The notes: generated by a model not told the origin, from the letters alone. 64,000 nt of DNA from DASVBE01 sp963770375 (GCA_963770375.1 CAVYPM010000028.1:587183-651182), one strand, 5' to 3'. Positions 28,779 through 37,515 are shown, counted from the stretch's first letter. Numbers and translations are program-made.

Positions 28779-30590
28779 ATGCCCGAGATGCGGATTGCCC
28801 TGGCCCAGGTGAACGCCACCGTCGGTGATCTGGACGGCAACGCCGGACTGCTGGTCGCCTGGACGAAGCGAGCCGCCGAGGCGGGGGCGCGTCTTGTCGT
28901 CTTCCCTGAGATGTTCCTGACCGGGTACCCGGTGGAGGACCTGGCGCTCCGGGCCTCGTTCGTCGAGGCGTCGGTCGCGGCGACGTCGGCGGTGGCCGCG
29001 CGGCTGGACGCGGAGGGGCTGGGCGGGATCGCGGTGCTGACCGGGTACCTGGACCGGCGGGCCGGGGCGCGGGACCGGGTCGGGCGGCCGACCGGGTCGC
29101 CCCTGGACGCGGCCGCGCTGCTGCACGGCGGGCGGGTCGTTGTCACGTCGGCGAAGCACCATCTGCCGAACTACGGGGTGTTCGACGAGTACCGGCATTT
29201 CGTGCCGGGTGACGTGGTGCCGGTGTTCCGGCTGGCGGCCGGGGACGGCGGCGGGGGCGGCGAGGCCGTGGATGTCGCCGTGGCGATCTGCGAGGACCTG
29301 TGGCAGGACGGCGGGCCGGTGGCGGTCACCTGCGCGGCCGGGGCGGGCCTGCTGGTGGTGCCCAACGCGTCGCCGTACGAGCGGGGCAAGGACGACACGC
29401 GGCTCGAGCTGTGCCAGCGCCGGGCCCGGGAGGCCGGCGCGGCGCTGGCCTACGTGAACATGATCGGCGGGCAGGACGAGCTGGTCTTCGACGGCGACTC
29501 GATCATCGTGGCCGCGGACGGCACGCTGCTGGCGCGGGGGCCGCAGTTCTCCGAGGCCCTGGTGGTCTGCGACCTGGCGCTGCCCGCCGCGGACCCGGCG
29601 GCGGAGCCGGGTGATACGCCGGCCGACGCGCAGGACGGGACGACGATGACGATCCGGCGGGTCACGCTGCCGGGTGAGCCGGCCGCGCCGGCCGCCCGGG
29701 CGGGTGCCGCGGCCAAGCCGGTGTGGCCGCGGCTCGGGGACCTGGAGGAGATCTACTCGGCGCTGGTCACCGGGGTGCGGGACTACGTCAGGAAGAACGG
29801 CTTCCGGTCGGTGATCCTCGGCCTGTCCGGCGGCATCGACTCCGCGCTGACCGCGACGATCGCGGCCGACGCGCTCGGCCCGGACCGGGTGCACGTGGTG
29901 CTGATGCCCAGCCGGTACTCGTCCGGGCACTCGGTCACCGACGCCGAGGACCTGGTCCAGCGGCAGGGCCTGGCAGCCCGGACGGTCAGCGTGAAGCCGA
30001 TGGTGGACGCCTTCGAGGCCGACCTGGGCCTGCACGGCCTGGCCGCGGAGAACCTGCAGTCCCGGGTGCGCGGCATGATCCTCATGTCGCTGTCCAACGA
30101 GGAAAACCACCTGGTGCTGACCACCGGCAACAAGAGCGAGCTGGCCACCGGGTACTCGACCCTGTACGGGGATTCCGCGGGCGGCTACGCGCCGATCAAG
30201 GACGTGACCAAGACCCTCGTCTGGGCGCTGTCCCGGTGGCGGAACGAGGCCGCGGCGGCCCGCGGCGAGACCCCGCCGATCCCGCCGAACTCGATCACCA
30301 AGCCGCCGAGCGCCGAGCTGTCCCCCGGCCAGCTGGACAGCGACTCGCTGCCGGACTATCCCGTGCTGGACGCGATCCTGATCGACTACGTGGAACGGGA
30401 CCTGGGCATGGCCGCGCTGGTGGCCGCCGGGCACGACCCGGAGGTGGCCCGCCGGGTGGTGCAGCTGGTCGACCGGGCGGAGTACAAGCGGCGCCAGTAC
30501 CCGCCGGGCCCCAAGGTGACCGCGAAGAACTTCGGCCGGGACCGGCGGCTGCCGATCACGACGCGCTGGCACGAGCCGCTGCCTGGCTAG
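28779..30590 (+). CDS. nadE: Glutamine-dependent NAD+ synthase
   Basis: The 603-residue protein has an N-terminal nitrilase-type glutaminase domain (Glu in PEMFLTGYP, Lys in SAKHHLPNYGVFDE, Cys in AICEDLW) and a C-terminal NAD synthetase domain with the PP-loop motif GLSGGIDSALT, then TTGNKSELATGYSTLYGDSAGGYAPIKDV. It makes NAD+ from deamido-NAD+, ATP and glutamine. ATG 28779 has no SD sequence and ATG 28788 is an alternative. The gene is divergent from glnA2. Confidence 0.95.
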   Translation: MPEMRIALAQVNATVGDLDGNAGLLVAWTKRAAEAGARLVVFPEMFLTGYPVEDLALRASFVEASVAATSAVAARLDAEGLGGIAVLTGYLDRRAGARDRVGRPTGSPLDAAALLHGGRVVVTSAKHHLPNYGVFDEYRHFVPGDVVPVFRLAAGDGGGGGEAVDVAVAICEDLWQDGGPVAVTCAAGAGLLVVPNASPYERGKDDTRLELCQRRAREAGAALAYVNMIGGQDELVFDGDSIIVAADGTLLARGPQFSEALVVCDLALPAADPAAEPGDTPADAQDGTTMTIRRVTLPGEPAAPAARAGAAAKPVWPRLGDLEEIYSALVTGVRDYVRKNGFRSVILGLSGGIDSALTATIAADALGPDRVHVVLMPSRYSSGHSVTDAEDLVQRQGLAARTVSVKPMVDAFEADLGLHGLAAENLQSRVRGMILMSLSNEENHLVLTTGNKSELATGYSTLYGDSAGGYAPIKDVTKTLVWALSRWRNEAAAARGETPPIPPNSITKPPSAELSPGQLDSDSLPDYPVLDAILIDYVERDLGMAALVAAGHDPEVARRVVQLVDRAEYKRRQYPPGPKVTAKNFGRDRRLPITTRWHEPLPG

Positions 30591-30631
30591 CCTGTCTGCC
30601 CGCCGGGGTACTGGCCACGGCGGCCGGTTCG

Positions 30632-31120
30632 TCAGGTCGCGGTGAGGTCGGTGTGCACCTGGCCGATCAGGCGGGTGGTCGTCGCCGGGGCGAGGATCTG
30701 CACGCGCTCGTCCCGCAGGCCCAGGCTCCGCAGCGCGGCGGCCACCTCGGCCTGGGCGCCGGCCGCGTACTGCCCGAGCGCCCCGGCGGCCACGCCCAGC
30801 CGGGTCAGCGCCGCCTCCGCGTCGGCCGCCGCCTGCCGGAAGTCGGCCAGCACATCGCCGCCGTCGCCGACGTCGCCGCCGGTGAGCAGCCCGGTAAACC
30901 GGCGGATCAGGTCCTCGCCGGCCTGGCCGGTCCCGGCTGCGATGCCGGTCAGCAGCCCGCGGAAGAACGCCGACACCACGGTCAGCCCGGCCAGCAGCAG
31001 GACGTCGGCGCCGGGCAGGTGCAGCAGCCGGGCCCGTTCGCCAGGGATCGTGATGTCCGCCACGTCGGCGCCGATCTCGCCGATGACCCCGTAGGCGAGC
31101 TCCATCGTGTCCGCAGGCAT
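30632..31120 (-). CDS. Hypothetical protein with one membrane segment
   Basis: ATG 31120 follows GGGGAGGGG. The 162-residue product (MPADTMELAYGVIGEIGADV ...) has one hydrophobic stretch (LLLAGLTVVSAFFRGLLTGIAAG) and a helical C-terminal half (AAADAEAALTRLGVAAGALGQYA). It is divergent from the HTH/Clp_N pair, and two palindromes at 31181-31226 lie between, so it may share their control. No family was recognised. Confidence 0.65.
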   Translation of the reverse strand: MPADTMELAYGVIGEIGADVADITIPGERARLLHLPGADVLLLAGLTVVSAFFRGLLTGIAAGTGQAGEDLIRRFTGLLTGGDVGDGGDVLADFRQAAADAEAALTRLGVAAGALGQYAAGAQAEVAAALRSLGLRDERVQILAPATTTRLIGQVHTDLTAT

Positions 31121-31180
31121 CGGCAGCCCCTCCCCGTGATGGCCCCTGACCGCTGCTAACCACCCTAGAACCATTCGCCG

Positions 31181-31198
31181 CGTCAGCATATGTTGACG
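31181..31198. promoter_or_regulatory. 18-bp near-palindromic operator (distal copy)
   Basis: CGTCAGCATATGTTGACG differs by one base from the perfect palindrome 28 bp downstream. It lies about 60 bp before the leftward gene at 31120 and just before the HTH gene. Confidence 0.7.
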
Positions 31199-31208
31199 CA
31201 CGGAAGGT

Positions 31209-31226
31209 CGTCAGCATATGCTGACG
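31209..31226. promoter_or_regulatory. 18-bp perfect palindromic operator (proximal copy)
   Basis: CGTCAGCATATGCTGACG is fully self-complementary. It overlaps the possible ATG at 31218, so occupancy would block both transcription and translation initiation of the HTH gene. Together with the copy at 31181 it suggests cooperative binding by a dimeric repressor, most simply the HTH protein itself. Confidence 0.72.
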
Positions 31227-31451
31227 GACATGAACACGACACTGGAGCTCACCGAGGGCGCCGCCAGCAACGACCCGGACACCGGCCTGCGGGCGGTGGC
31301 CGCGCTGCGCACCCTGACCGACCGGCTCGAGCTGCTGCAGGTCGAGAACGCGCGGCGGATCGGCTGGTCCTGGCAGGACATCGCGAGCCGGCTCGGGGTA
31401 ACAAAGCAGACCGTGCACCGCAAGTACGGCCGGCTGATCGGGAGGAAATGA
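31218..31451 (+). CDS. Small HTH protein paired with a Clp_N protein
   Basis: The 77-residue product ends in a clear helix-turn-helix (WSWQDIASRLGVTKQTVHRKYG) preceded by a helical region (GLRAVAALRTLTDRLELLQVENARRI). ATG 31218 has GGAAGG about 10 bases upstream; ATG 31230 is a leaderless alternative. Its stop overlaps or abuts the Clp_N gene, a pairing seen in many actinobacteria. The first start lies inside a perfect palindrome, which supports autoregulation. Confidence 0.8.
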   Translation: MLTDMNTTLELTEGAASNDPDTGLRAVAALRTLTDRLELLQVENARRIGWSWQDIASRLGVTKQTVHRKYGRLIGRK

Positions 31452-32092
31452 TGTCCCCGCTGTTCAGCCCGGCGCTGCGGGAGACCGTGGTGCAGGCGCA
31501 CCGCCAGGCCCTGGGGCTCGGCCATGACTTCATCGGCGGCGAGCACCTGCTGCTCGCCCTGGCCGGGTCGTGGACCCCGGCCGGAGCCGCGCTCCGCGAG
31601 CAGGGCGTGACCCCGGACCAGGTGCGGGCGCAGATCCAGAGGCTGCTGCCCGGCGCGTCCCGGGCCGGCCGCGACCCGCGGTCAGCCGGCCCCATCGACG
31701 CCGAGGCCCTGGCCACGATCGGCATCGACCTGGACGCCGTCCGCGCCCGCGTCGAGCGGGCCTTCGGCCCCGGCGCACTGTCCTACCCGGTCCGCTGCTC
31801 CCGCCGCCCGGCGTGGCGCCGGATCCGCCTGCCCGGCCACCGCCCCTCCCGGCGTCACCACTCCAGGTCAGGCGGGCACCTGCCGTTCACCACCCGGGCC
31901 AAGCAGATGCTCGAATGCGCCCAGCGCGAGGCCCGGGCCCAGCAGGCCACCACCGCCGGAGCCGACCACCTGGCACTCGCGGTGATAGCCACCGACGGCG
32001 GCGGCATGGCCCCCGCCATCCTGTCCGCCCTGGGCGTGGCCGAGGCCCCGCTCCGCGCCGCAATCCTCGACCGCTACCGCCCGGCCAGCTAA
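31451..32092 (+). CDS. Double Clp_N-domain protein
   Basis: The 213-residue protein has two ClpA/ClpC N-terminal (Clp R) domains. The first starts FSPALRETVVQAHRQALGLGHDFIGGEHLLLAL, and the second FTTRAKQMLECAQREARAQQATTAGADHLALAV after a basic linker (RRPAWRRIRL). It has no AAA+ module, so it is not a chaperone itself. Clp_N-only proteins may act as adaptors for Clp protease or as stress sensors. ATG 31448 overlaps the HTH stop, but 31451 has the better SD spacing (GGGAGG, 6 bases). The pair is one transcription unit. Confidence 0.83.
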   Translation: MSPLFSPALRETVVQAHRQALGLGHDFIGGEHLLLALAGSWTPAGAALREQGVTPDQVRAQIQRLLPGASRAGRDPRSAGPIDAEALATIGIDLDAVRARVERAFGPGALSYPVRCSRRPAWRRIRLPGHRPSRRHHSRSGGHLPFTTRAKQMLECAQREARAQQATTAGADHLALAVIATDGGGMAPAILSALGVAEAPLRAAILDRYRPAS

Positions 32093-32141
32093 GCCAGCAG
32101 GCCAGCGCATGAGAAGATGACGCCTACGATCGGATTTGCCG

Positions 32142-32160
32142 TACTACGCAGCCAGTAGCA
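32142..32160. promoter_or_regulatory. BlaI-type operator upstream of blaI-like gene
   Basis: TACTA (32142-32146), nine bases, then TAGCA (32156-32160): one mismatch from the TACTA-N9-TAGTA form found twice elsewhere in the window. It lies about 30 bp before the BlaI-family start, as expected for autorepression. Confidence 0.6.
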
Positions 32161-32189
32161 CAGGGCAGCCAGGAGCACCAGGAGGCGCA

Positions 32190-32609
32190 GTGCCCCCCAG
32201 GCCACGCGGACGTCAGCGCGGCGGTCTCGAGCGGGAGATCCTGGCCTGCCTGGCCGCGGCGGCCCGCCCGATGTCGCCCGGCGAGGTCCGGGCCGAGCTG
32301 GGCGGCCAGCTGGCCTACACGACCGTGATGACCACGCTTTCCCGGCTGCACGCCAAGGGCGCGGTGTCCCGGGCCCAGGCCGGCCGCGGGTTCGCCTACG
32401 AGCTGCGCGGCGGGCCCGCGGACGCCCAGGCGTCGATGACCGCCCGGCGGATGCTGGCCCTGCTGCAGGGCGGCGGCGACCGGGCGGGCGTGCTGTCCCG
32501 GTTCGTCGCGGACCTCAGCCCCGAGGACGAGCAGCTGCTCAGCGACCTGCTGGCGGATAGCGGCCCGGTGCCGGGCCACGGCAGCGAACCCGGTCCCGGG
32601 CCGGCATGA
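32190..32609 (+). CDS. BlaI/MecI/CopY-family transcriptional repressor
   Basis: AGGAGG precedes GTG 32190. The 139-residue protein has the family's winged helix (LEREILACLAAAARPMSPGEVRAEL ... YTTVMTTLSRLHAKGAVSRAQAGRGFAYEL) and a C-terminal dimerisation helix (VLSRFVADLSPEDEQLLSDLL). The family represses beta-lactamase, copper or stress genes and is inactivated by a partner M56 peptidase, which is encoded next with a 4-bp overlap. Three matching operators in the window define its likely targets. Confidence 0.9.
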   Translation: MPPRPRGRQRGGLEREILACLAAAARPMSPGEVRAELGGQLAYTTVMTTLSRLHAKGAVSRAQAGRGFAYELRGGPADAQASMTARRMLALLQGGGDRAGVLSRFVADLSPEDEQLLSDLLADSGPVPGHGSEPGPGPA

Positions 32610-33619
32610 TCCTCCTCGGCCTGGTGCCGATCCTGTGCAGTGGGCTGCTGGGCCTGGCGGCCGGGCCGCTGCGCCGCCGCCTGTCCCCCTCGGTCGCCGC
32701 GCCGCTGCTGGCCCTGGCCGCACTGGCCACCTCGCTGGCCACCGGCATCGTCCTGTGCCTGGCCGGCTTCCTGGAGCTGGCCCGCAACCCGCTGGTCGCG
32801 GCGCTGGGCGGATGGTCCGGGGCGGGCCTGCGGCCGTGGCGGCTGCTGCCCGCTACCTGGGCCACGCTGGCCGGGGTGGCGGCGGCCGTGCTGCTGGTCA
32901 GCGCCCTGGGCTTCCTCGCGCAGGTGACCTGCGACCTGGTCCGGGCCAGCCGGGCGTGCGGCCGGCTTGACGGCGCTGCGCACCGGCTGCGGATCAGCCC
33001 GGACGAGTACCCGGCGGCGTTCACCGTGCCGCTGCGCGGCACGATCGTGGTGTCGGCGGGCATGCTGCGGCTGCTGCCGGCGGACGAGCGGCGGGCGCTG
33101 CTGGCCCACGAAGACGCGCACCTGCGCCGGTTCCACGCGGGCTACGTGATGGCGGCCGCGCTGGCCGCGGCGGCGAACCCGCTGCTCCGGCCGGTGGCCA
33201 GGCAGGTGCGGCTGGCCGTGGAGCTGTGGGCGGACCAGCTGGCCGCCCGCGAGGTGGGTGACGGCCGGGTGGTCGCCCGCGCGCTGGCCCGGGCCAGCCT
33301 GGGCGCGAACCGGCCGCCGCAGGCCTCAGGGGTCCGGCTGGCCGCGGCCGACACCGACGTCAGCACCCGGGTCCGGGCCCTGCTCAGCTGCGCGCCCCGG
33401 TTCCGCCCGTGGGCCGCCGCGGCCGCGGTGACACTGGCCCTGGCCTCCGGCGCGGTGGCCCTGCGGCTCACCGTGGACCTGCACGACCAGGTCGAGATCG
33501 CCCAGGCGGACTCCGCCCAGGTGCTTGCCCAGCGTACGGACGGCCTCGGCGGTTACGCGCTCCGGCCGGCCACCGCGGAGGCGGGCCGCTGGACGTCCCT
33601 GCGGGTCACCGCGAGATAG
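32606..33619 (+). CDS. M56-family membrane peptidase (BlaR1-like, without sensor domain)
   Basis: The 337-residue protein has TM helices at about residues 1-25, 30-55 and 80-110, a cytoplasmic zinc-peptidase core with LLAHEDAHLRRFH (the HExxH motif as HEDAH), and a final TM helix near 275-295. Family members cleave their BlaI partner after a signal. The penicillin-binding domain of true BlaR1 is absent; only about 45 residues follow the last TM. The signal is therefore probably not a beta-lactam. The start overlaps blaI (ATGA), and the 3' end overlaps the convergent membrane gene. Confidence 0.88.
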   Translation: MILLGLVPILCSGLLGLAAGPLRRRLSPSVAAPLLALAALATSLATGIVLCLAGFLELARNPLVAALGGWSGAGLRPWRLLPATWATLAGVAAAVLLVSALGFLAQVTCDLVRASRACGRLDGAAHRLRISPDEYPAAFTVPLRGTIVVSAGMLRLLPADERRALLAHEDAHLRRFHAGYVMAAALAAAANPLLRPVARQVRLAVELWADQLAAREVGDGRVVARALARASLGANRPPQASGVRLAAADTDVSTRVRALLSCAPRFRPWAAAAAVTLALASGAVALRLTVDLHDQVEIAQADSAQVLAQRTDGLGGYALRPATAEAGRWTSLRVTAR

Positions 33620-34476
33620 CCGACGAACGCCGCGATCAGCATCACCAGCACCACGGACACCGGCCCGTTGCCCAGGCCCAGGCCGCTGAACGCCTTGGGC
33701 TTGCCCAGCCAGTCGGCGACCGACGCGCCGAGCGGCCGGGTCAGCACGTAGGCCATCCAGAAGCTGAGCACCGGGTTCCAGCCGCCCCACCGGTAGCCCG
33801 CGGCCGGGACCAGGATCAGCCCGGCGAACAGCAGCGCGGACCCGGCGTAGCCCAGGTGCAGGGTGACCGCGGTGAGGTCGCCGACCGCGGTGCCCATGGC
33901 GAACGTGGCCACCACCGCGGCCCAGTAGAACGCCTCCCGGCGGGCGGTATTGACGGTGTGGATGGACAGCGTCCGCTCGGTGCGCTGCCAGCTCACGAAC
34001 ACCGCGGCGAGGACCACCGCGTACAGCACCGAGGACACGATGTAGGGCACGCCGAAGCCGACGTGCAGCACGTCCGCGGCCATCGTGCCGAACACGCCGA
34101 CCATGACCACGGCCAGCCAGTAGGCCACCGCGGTGTACCGGCGCACCGAGAACTGCAGGGCCAGCGCGGCCACGAACCCGGCGAAGCCGAGCAGCACGGC
34201 CAGCACCGGGGGCATCGCGTGCACCAGGTAGTCCGAGGTGGACTCCCCCAGGGCGGTGGACAGGGCCTTGATGATCCAGAACCAGGCCGTGATCTCAGGA
34301 ACCCGCAGCGCACCGGGCGCGGTCAGCCACTGCCGCCACCCGGAACCGGGCCCGGCCGGCCCACGAAGGGCTTGCGGGCCGGCCGCGTCCGCCGCAACGG
34401 GCGGTTCGGTAATCCCGGCGGGCTGGCTGGCCGGGGGCCAGGGCGGCCCCGCGGGTCCGGAAGACAGATAGTTCAC
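33553..34476 (-). CDS. COG4705-like integral membrane protein
   Basis: GTG 34476 is preceded by AGGGGG (5 bases); GTG 34494 is an alternative. A Pro-rich cytoplasmic head (about 50 residues) leads into roughly eight TM segments. Landmarks are VPEITAWFWIIKALSTALGESTSDYLVH, FGTMAADVLHVGFGVPY, REAFYWAAVVATFAMGTAVGDLTA and VLTRPLGASVADWLGKP, the pattern of the COG4705 membrane-protein family. Two similar halves (GES/SDY and GTAVGDLTA) suggest an internal duplication. The function is unknown. A perfect BlaI-type box lies about 45 bp upstream. Confidence 0.82.
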   Translation of the reverse strand: MNYLSSGPAGPPWPPASQPAGITEPPVAADAAGPQALRGPAGPGSGWRQWLTAPGALRVPEITAWFWIIKALSTALGESTSDYLVHAMPPVLAVLLGFAGFVAALALQFSVRRYTAVAYWLAVVMVGVFGTMAADVLHVGFGVPYIVSSVLYAVVLAAVFVSWQRTERTLSIHTVNTARREAFYWAAVVATFAMGTAVGDLTAVTLHLGYAGSALLFAGLILVPAAGYRWGGWNPVLSFWMAYVLTRPLGASVADWLGKPKAFSGLGLGNGPVSVVLVMLIAAFVGYLAVTRRDVQRPASAVAGRSA

Positions 34477-34518
34477 GTCGGCCCCCTGGCGCACGGCGTC
34501 GGCTGCACGGGATCTGCT

Positions 34519-34537
34519 TACTACGGAGATTGTAGTA
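34519..34537. promoter_or_regulatory. BlaI-type operator upstream of the COG4705-like gene
   Basis: TACTAC (34519-34524), seven bases, GTAGTA (34532-34537): a perfect inverted repeat of the BlaI/MecI/CopY operator class. It sits where the leftward promoter of the membrane gene should be. Confidence 0.72.
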
Positions 34538-34606
34538 GCCGATTCGTGGCCAGGAGACCGCCCAGCGTGATCCGCCGCCCCGCCGGGCCCGCGCAGCCGG
34601 CCGGGA

Positions 34607-35458
34607 CTACAGCTCGCGGCGCTCGAAGCTGACCAGCCCCAGTCCCAGCACGATCACGAACCACAGCGCCGCCCACACCAGGTACGGCCAGGTCGGGCCC
34701 GCGGCGGTGAAGAACGGGTTGCCGCCGTGGGACTGGGCCAGGCCGCCGAGGGTCTGGGTCACGTAGGCGGGCGGCTCCAGATAGTAGATGACGGCGTGCC
34801 ACAGTCCGTCGGTGGGGAGCACGTACATGCTGACCTCGCTCGCGGTGTGCAGAGCCGGGACATGGAACGCGATGCCGAGGGACCCGACCACGCCAGCCAG
34901 CCAGGCCATGCCGAACAGCGCCACCCCGATGACCCCGGCAGCCAGCGCGGACAGCCGTGTGCTCAGCAGCAGGACCAGGGTGAGCAGCACGGCGCCCTCG
35001 GCGAACAGGAACCCGGCGGCGGCCAGGAAATTGGGCACGGTGAACCCGCTGACCGCGTGCACGACCGCCGCCATCACCCCGGTGACCAGCAGCGAGTAGG
35101 CGGCCAGCAGCGCAGCCAGCCCGGCCCACTTGCCCAGGATCACGTCGCTGCGCCGGATCGGCCTGGTCACCACGGTCTGCAGCACGCCGGAGTCCACTTC
35201 GCTGGACACCGCCGGCGAGGCGATGGCCGACGCGCTGAGCGCGACCACGAAGCTGAACATGAACATGAACAGTACGAACGCCTGCGGTATGACCAGCTGG
35301 ACCTCGCCCGAGGTCATCGTGTGGTTGTGGCTGAGCTTCCAGAACCCCCAGGCGCTCAGCCCGATCAGGGCCACCGACACCGCAACGCCCGCCGCCACCA
35401 GCTTGCGCCGCAGCGCCTCCCGCAGGGTCAGCTGGGCCAGCACCCAGATCGCGCTCAT
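34607..35458 (-). CDS. ABC exporter permease (ABC-2 type)
   Basis: The 283-residue protein has six TM segments, with a cytoplasmic N-terminal helix (WVLAQLTLREALRRKLVAAG) and a large first loop. SSEVDSGVLQTVVTRPIRRSDVILGKW between TM2 and TM3 is typical of ABC-2 permeases. Its ATG overlaps the stop of the ATPase gene (ATGA). The substrate is unknown; control by the upstream sigma/anti-sigma pair suggests an envelope or antimicrobial stress role. Confidence 0.88.
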   Translation of the reverse strand: MSAIWVLAQLTLREALRRKLVAAGVAVSVALIGLSAWGFWKLSHNHTMTSGEVQLVIPQAFVLFMFMFSFVVALSASAIASPAVSSEVDSGVLQTVVTRPIRRSDVILGKWAGLAALLAAYSLLVTGVMAAVVHAVSGFTVPNFLAAAGFLFAEGAVLLTLVLLLSTRLSALAAGVIGVALFGMAWLAGVVGSLGIAFHVPALHTASEVSMYVLPTDGLWHAVIYYLEPPAYVTQTLGGLAQSHGGNPFFTAAGPTWPYLVWAALWFVIVLGLGLVSFERREL

Positions 35459-36414
35459 CTCTCCCCCAGGAGCTCGAGGAAGCTCGCTTCCAGGCTCTGC
35501 TGCTCGGGCACCACGGCCTCGACCCGGCCGCCCAGCGCTACCGCGCCGGCCACCACGTCCGGGATCCGCTCCGGGTCCAGCTCCTCGGCGAGCAGCCAGT
35601 CCCCCTCGTCCTTCCACCGCGCGCCGTTGGCGAGCGGCTGCCACCAGCCCGGCGGCAGCCCGCTGACCCGGAACCTGACCACCGGCCGGGCCCGGCGCAG
35701 CTCGTCGGGCGGCCCGGTGGCCAGCGCCCGGCCCTTGCTGATGACCGTGACCCGGTCGCACACCTGCTCGGCCTCGGCCAGCAGGTGGGTGTTCAGGAAC
35801 ACCGCCGTGCCCCGCTCGCGCAGGTCCCTGATGATGAGCCGGACCTGGTGCCGGCCGACCGGGTCCAGGGCGCTGGTCGGCTCGTCCAGGATGACCAGCG
35901 CGGGCTCGCCGAGCAGGGCCACGCCCAGGCCGAGCCGCTGCTGCATGCCCTTGGAGAACGTGCCGACCTTGTCGTCACCACGGCCGTCCAGGCCGACCGC
36001 GGCGAGCGCCTCGACCGCCGCGGGCGCCCACCGCGGCCGCGGCAGCCGGAGCAGCCGGGCGTGCAGGATCAGCACCTCGCGGGCGGTCAGCCAGGCCTGG
36101 AACCGGAACAGCTCGGGCAGGTAGCCGATCTGCCGCCGGGCCTCCCGGTCGCCCGCCGGGGCGCCGAGCACCATCGCGTCGCCGCCGGTGGGCCGGATCA
36201 GGCCGAGCAGGATCTTGACCGCGGTGGTCTTGCCCGCCCCGTTCGGGCCCAGGAAACCGAACACCTCACCGCGCTGGACGGTCATCGACAGGCCGGCCAG
36301 CGCGACCGTGCGGCGGTACTGCTTGCGCAGGTCCATGGCGTGCACGGCGGGGGACGCGGCGGCCGCCGCGTCCCCCGCCGGGCCGGCGGGCTCAGGTGAG
36401 CTGGCGGGCGACAT
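35455..36414 (-). CDS. ABC exporter ATP-binding protein
   Basis: The 319-residue protein has Walker A GPNGAGKTT, a Q-loop region (IGYLPELFRFQ), signature FSKGMQQRLGL, Walker B LVILDEPTSALDP and the H-loop NTHLLAEAEQ. A C-terminal extension of about 90 residues is usual for DrrA-like exporters. The ATG at 36414 overlaps the end of the anti-sigma gene; MDLRKQYRRTVAL (start 36336) is an alternative start. It pairs with the coupled permease at 34607-35458. Confidence 0.9.
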   Translation of the reverse strand: MSPASSPEPAGPAGDAAAAASPAVHAMDLRKQYRRTVALAGLSMTVQRGEVFGFLGPNGAGKTTAVKILLGLIRPTGGDAMVLGAPAGDREARRQIGYLPELFRFQAWLTAREVLILHARLLRLPRPRWAPAAVEALAAVGLDGRGDDKVGTFSKGMQQRLGLGVALLGEPALVILDEPTSALDPVGRHQVRLIIRDLRERGTAVFLNTHLLAEAEQVCDRVTVISKGRALATGPPDELRRARPVVRFRVSGLPPGWWQPLANGARWKDEGDWLLAEELDPERIPDVVAGAVALGGRVEAVVPEQQSLEASFLELLGER

Positions 36415-37515
36415 TCAGGATGTCCGCACTGGTCACCAGGCCGGCCACGGCGTGCACGACGCCGTCCCCGCTCTCCCAGATCACTCCTGAGGCGGCCCCG
36501 GACGGGCCGTGGAGAAGCACCGCGGGCGACCCGCCGAGGGTCACGTGCTCCTGGGTCATCCCCGACGGCACCGGCACCGGAAGCGCCGACTGGCCGATCA
36601 TCCGGATCTCCTGGGCCAGCAGCGGCGGCACGCCCGGCTGGTCCAGCAGGAAGTCCTCGAGCTGGTCGGCGGTGGCCCCGGTGGACGTGGCGACCGGCCG
36701 CCGCATGGTGGCCACGATCAGCGTGCCGGGGCCGGCTGTCCCGGCTGGCCGCCGAACTCCACCAGCACCCCCGGGCCGCCGCGGACGGTCAGCGTGCTCC
36801 CGCCGACGCCGTGACCGGCGTCCGCGCTGAACTTCAGCGTGGCGGTGACCTGGGGCTGGACCATGATGCCGCGGACCGTCCCGATGCCCTGCGGCAGCTG
36901 CGCGGGGATCAGGCGGGTGAGCCCGGTCTGCGCCTGGGCCTCCGCCAGCGAGGCCACCTTGTGGGCCTGGCCGGCCACGTGCCAGGTCAGCTGGCCGTAG
37001 GGCAGGGTGGTCGGGCCGTGGCTGGACAGCCCGCCGGTGAAGGCCTGGCCCAGGTTGGTGATCGACTGGAGAGCGGCCAGGTCCGAAGAGGTGACCGGCA
37101 CCGGAGCCACGTGCGTCGGCGCGTAGACCGTGGTCAGCGTGGCCGCCGCGGCGGCCCCGACGAGCAGCACCGCGGCCGTGACCGCGGTTCCGGTACTGAG
37201 GGAGGCGGCCAGCCGCCGGGGCAGCCGCCGCGGTGCGCGGGCCGCGTCCCGGCCGGGCCGGGCCGGGCGGAGGGAGCCCGCCGGGACGGGCGCCGGGGCC
37301 CGCAGCCGGGCGACCAGCTTCTGCCACTCGGCGCTGGTGTCCGGGTCCGCCGGGGGCGGCCCGAGCAGGCGGGCGGCGAACGCCGCGTCGGCCTCGGCGG
37401 CGCGACGGGCGTCCTGGCAGCGGGCACAGCCGGCCAGGTGGCGGCGGTCCGCGTCCGGGACGGCCAGCGGCTCGTCCTGCATCCGGCGCAGCACCGGGAC
37501 CGGTACATGGCTCAT
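36392..37515 (-). pseudogene. Zinc-finger anti-sigma factor, frameshifted once
   Basis: ATG 37515 overlaps the sigma gene stop (ATGA). The N-terminal zf-HC2-like motif is HLAGCARCQDA, a TM helix lies near residues 120-140 (AVTAAVLLVGAAAAATLTTVY), and the extracytoplasmic part follows. The frame breaks near 36738: GVLVEFGGQPG is in one frame and GPGTLIVATMRRPVA in the next, consistent with one missing base. The reconstructed protein of about 374 residues ends SADILNVARQLT. It would hold the coupled ECF sigma factor at the membrane until a signal arrives. Confidence 0.78.

Noticed and set aside
24145..31418. Very long alternative frames over glnE, glnA2 and nadE on both strands.
   Set aside because: They are shadows of strongly conserved genes; the translations are Arg/Pro/Gly/Ala-rich low-complexity sequence without family motifs.
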